The translations under genes and the position numbers were made by a program. Source: Candidatus Dadabacteria bacterium (GTDB lineage: Bacteria > Desulfobacterota_D > UBA1144 > Nemesobacterales > Nemesobacteraceae). From it: DNA of 7,714 nucleotides. The stretch spans positions 1 through 7,714 of the forward strand of contig JAPOSJ010000171.1 of NCBI GenBank assembly GCA_026709745.1, read 5' to 3'. The notes beneath the pieces were generated by a model that made no database searches, had not been told where the DNA came from, and saw only the letters and a program-made list of their open reading frames with translations. Shown in pieces: positions 5,444 through 7,714 of this stretch. Numbering within the stretch: the first letter of the stretch is position 1; each line of letters opens with the position of its first letter.

Positions 5444-5478
5444 GTGCGTAATTTCCTCTCGTGCCAGCCTAAGTACCT

Positions 5479-6468
5479 ATGGACAGAATCAGGGAACTTG
5501 AACTTGAGAACATAGAAGCGGTAAAGGTTCTCTACGGGGAATTTAACTCGAATCTCAAGGAAATAGAAAGTGAATTTGATATAAGCATACACACCCGGGG
5601 AAACAAGATCACTCTCAAGGGCAATGAGGAAAGTACTGAGGAAGCAGGCATGCTCATGGGACAGATGTATTCGCTTATAGAAAAAGGGTACGTCCTCCAG
5701 CCTTCCGACATAAAGATAGCGAAAAGGGTTCTAAGCCAGAAGGATGCATCCCTTGAAGAGATATTCCTCGACACAGTCTGCATATCTGTAAGGAAAAAGA
5801 TAATAAGCCCAAAAACGATAAACCAGAAGCTCTACATCGACGCTATAAGAAGAAACGACATGGTGTTCGGAATAGGTCCTGCGGGGACGGGAAAAACCTA
5901 TCTGGCTATGGCTATGGCAATCTCGGCATTTACTAACAAGAAGGTAAACAGAATAGTGCTTGCCAGGCCCGCAGTGGAGGCGGGAGAGAAACTAGGTTTT
6001 CTCCCAGGAGACCTTCAGGAAAAAGTGAACCCTTACCTGCGCCCTCTTTTTGATGCACTCTACGACATGATGGAATTTGAGAAGGCAAACAGACTGATTG
6101 AGAAAAACTTGATTGAAATTGTCCCGATAGCTTACATGAGGGGAAGAACGCTTAATGACGCGTTCATAATTCTTGATGAGGCGCAGAACACAACGGCTAT
6201 ACAGATGAAGATGTTCCTTACCAGACTAGGATTCGGCTCAAAGGCAGTCGTAACAGGAGACATTACCCAGATAGACCTCGCCAGAGAACAGAACTCTGGG
6301 CTTATCGAGGCCATAAACATCCTCTCTGGGATAAAGGGAATAGAGTTTGTCAATTTCTCGAAAACTGACGTCATAAGGCATCCGCTGGTGATGAAAATAA
6401 TAGACGCGTACGAAAAAATTAAGGATAATGTCAGTGGACCTAACCCTGTAACCGGAGAAACCAAATGA
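5479..6468 (+). CDS. PhoH family ATPase (PhoL/YbeZ-like)
   Basis: This is a 329-residue cytosolic P-loop ATPase. An N-terminal KH-like nucleic-acid-binding region (about 1-70) carries DISIHTRGNKITLKG. The PhoH domain follows: NQKLYIDAI, Walker A GPAGTGKT (133-140), RPAVEAGEKLGFLPGD (163-178), YMRGRTLNDAFIILDEAQN with Walker B (219-237), VVTGDITQIDL (257-267) and a final SKTDVIRHPLV (294-304). Length and order match the YbeZ/PhoL subgroup, which is linked to the rRNA-maturation endonuclease YbeY. In many bacteria ybeY follows directly; here it does not. ATG at 5479 is the first possible start because an in-frame TAA lies at 5470-5472. The ribosome-binding site is weak. The tail after about 312 is short and not conserved. 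Confidence 0.93.
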   Translation: MDRIRELELENIEAVKVLYGEFNSNLKEIESEFDISIHTRGNKITLKGNEESTEEAGMLMGQMYSLIEKGYVLQPSDIKIAKRVLSQKDASLEEIFLDTVCISVRKKIISPKTINQKLYIDAIRRNDMVFGIGPAGTGKTYLAMAMAISAFTNKKVNRIVLARPAVEAGEKLGFLPGDLQEKVNPYLRPLFDALYDMMEFEKANRLIEKNLIEIVPIAYMRGRTLNDAFIILDEAQNTTAIQMKMFLTRLGFGSKAVVTGDITQIDLAREQNSGLIEAINILSGIKGIEFVNFSKTDVIRHPLVMKIIDAYEKIKDNVSGPNPVTGETK

Positions 6469-6851
6469 AAAAAATCGCCGTTTTTGTTCTTGCAGCCGCG
6501 TTTCTCTTTCCCTCGTGTGCCAGATGGGAAAATCCGGCAACTTTCATGCTCTCGGCCGACAAATCCATAGCGGTTCTCGTGCTCAATCCCTCTGTGTACA
6601 CAATGCAGGAAGTTAGAGTGAAGGGAAAAGTATGGGAGATCAAAACGACTGAGGAAGAGGAATTGGCAACCTTCAAGCTTGCCGACAGTGACGGAAACTA
6701 CATAACAGTCATCTGGGCAAAAGAAATTTCTTTTACCGAGGGCAACATAGTTGAGGCAGCGGGCCTTTTCGACAGCAACTTCAACTCTTCTGAAAACAAG
6801 TTTAATCCCACCATCACAGCAAAAACTATCAGGGTTCTTAAGAAAAACTGA
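6465..6851 (+). CDS. predicted small lipoprotein with OB-fold-like domain
   Basis: This 128-residue protein has an N-terminal lipoprotein signal: two lysines, a hydrophobic stretch IAVFVLAAAFLF, then PSC with Cys18 as the likely lipidated residue. The lipobox (F-P-S-C) is imperfect. After a linker, residues about 48-125 alternate strands and turns in an OB-fold-like pattern: EVRVKGKVWEI, ATFKLADSDGNYITVIWA, GNIVEAAGLF and PTITAKTIRVL. The layout recalls small nucleic-acid or ligand-binding OB folds, but I cannot name a family and the function is unknown. The ATG overlaps the phoH stop in ATGA, with GGAG (6454-6457) seven bases upstream, so it is translated with phoH. It is probably anchored to the periplasmic face of a membrane. 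Confidence 0.8.
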   Translation: MKKIAVFVLAAAFLFPSCARWENPATFMLSADKSIAVLVLNPSVYTMQEVRVKGKVWEIKTTEEEELATFKLADSDGNYITVIWAKEISFTEGNIVEAAGLFDSNFNSSENKFNPTITAKTIRVLKKN

Positions 6852-6852
6852 A

Positions 6853-7714
6853 CTACCCAGAGAACACGCAGTCGCTTAACTCTAGGTACATGTCGCGCTG
6901 AGGTCCCACTGAAACTATACAGACAGGAACTCCCGTAAGTTCCTCAATCCTTTTTATGAAACGCATCGCGTTTTGGGGCAGATCGTCAGCGCTTTTTATA
7001 CCGTCCAGATCCTCATTCCACCCATCCATCTCTTCGTATGAAGGCTCGCAGTTCTCAAGAACGGAAAGACTTGCGGGAAAGTTCTTAGTCACCGACCCTT
7101 TATATCCGTAGCTAGTACATATCTTTACTTTTTCAAAACCCGAGAGCACGTCAAGTTTGGTAAGGGCAATTGTGGTCACTCCGTTTGTTCTAAGAGCGTA
7201 GTTAAGAGCGACGGCGTCAAGCCAACCGCACCTTCTGCTCCTACCCGTGGTAGCTCCGTACTCTTCCCCTTCTTTTCTGAGCACTTCCTGTACCTCGCCC
7301 GGCCCTTCGGTTGGAAAAGGTCCTTCCCCTACCCTTGTCGTATAGGCCTTCGCCACTCCCACAACGGAATTCACACGCCCTGGAACCGCCCCGGTTCCGG
7401 AGAACACTCCCCCTAGGCCTGCGTTTGAGGACGTTACGTAGGGATACGTGCCGAAATCTATATCGAGAAGCGCTCCCTGTGCACCTTCAAAAAGAATTTT
7501 CTTCCCTTCATCTCCACTTTTTCGGACAATCTTTGAGACATCCGTAACAAAAGGCCCCAGAACCTTTCCGTAGGCCAAGTACTCTTCATAAATGCTTTCG
7601 GGATCAAGAGGCTCCGCCCCGAGAATCTTTTCTATATAGGCTTTTTTCTCTTCCATTACGGAAACAAGTCTGAGGCGAAGGGCCTCAGGCTCCATGAGGT
7701 CAAGCATCCTTATC
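6853..7714 (-). CDS. purA: adenylosuccinate synthetase, C-terminal part (N terminus outside window)
   Basis: PurA joins IMP and aspartate using GTP to make adenylosuccinate, the first committed step to AMP. The frame is open to the window edge, where it reads IRMLDL, an internal PurA sequence. About 286 of the usual 420-440 residues are present; the N-terminal GDEGKGK P-loop is outside. Counted from the first methionine in the window, the motifs are FEGAQGALLDIDFGTYPY (73-90), TTRVGEGPFPTE (123-134), GATTGRSRRCGWLD (151-164), LTKLDVL (182-188) and the guanine-pocket region VGPQRD (267-272). The TAG stop at 6855-6853 is one base from the convergent lipoprotein stop, with no clear terminator between. 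The methionine at 7707 is internal, not a start. Confidence 0.96.
   Translation of the reverse strand, partial: IRMLDLMEPEALRLRLVSVMEEKKAYIEKILGAEPLDPESIYEEYLAYGKVLGPFVTDVSKIVRKSGDEGKKILFEGAQGALLDIDFGTYPYVTSSNAGLGGVFSGTGAVPGRVNSVVGVAKAYTTRVGEGPFPTEGPGEVQEVLRKEGEEYGATTGRSRRCGWLDAVALNYALRTNGVTTIALTKLDVLSGFEKVKICTSYGYKGSVTKNFPASLSVLENCEPSYEEMDGWNEDLDGIKSADDLPQNAMRFIKRIEELTGVPVCIVSVGPQRDMYLELSDCVFSG

Overview
The window is bacterial chromosome made of compact housekeeping gene blocks, with no mobile element, CRISPR array or obvious accessory island. A predicted OB-fold lipoprotein, a YeeZ-type protein and a DUF1289 protein suggest a Gram-negative (diderm) bacterium. No gene fixes the phylum. An uncultivated lineage is plausible, but that is inference.

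Layout. (1) 1-93, + strand: the last 30 codons of a gene with a Cys-rich tail like that of endonuclease III-type glycosylases, followed by a possible terminator that lies inside the 3' end of rplT. (2) 130-3276, - strand, read right to left: tRNA-Val(GAC), thrS, infC, rpmI and rplT, a translation operon. Its likely promoter is at 3288-3315, just upstream of the tRNA. (3) 3277-3409: the divergent control region between that operon and purC. It holds the - strand promoter, an exact 8-bp direct repeat at 20-bp spacing, and RNA segments that could form alternative hairpins before purC. (4) 3410-5290, + strand: purC, a DUF1289 protein and a YeeZ-like Rossmann protein, tightly packed or overlapping. 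(5) 5291-5478: a spacer with a doubtful 49-codon ORF and a weak promoter. (6) 5479-6851, + strand: a PhoH/YbeZ ATPase overlapping a small OB-fold-like lipoprotein by 4 bases. (7) 6853-7714, - strand: the C-terminal two thirds of purA, convergent with the lipoprotein gene and one base from it.

The most interesting signals concern translation starts. infC probably starts at ATA, behind a GGAGGT ribosome-binding site and overlapping the thrS stop codon. This is the same class of IF3-discriminated start used for infC autoregulation in enterobacteria. purC has no ATG, GTG or TTG before its conserved GKVRDIY motif, so it either starts at ATT or ATC or carries a mutation or sequence error. thrS and the DUF1289 gene probably start at TTG. 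Together these suggest a region with several weak or regulated starts. I found no convincing wholly new system; the purC leader and start and the tRNA-thrS control region deserve the closest look.
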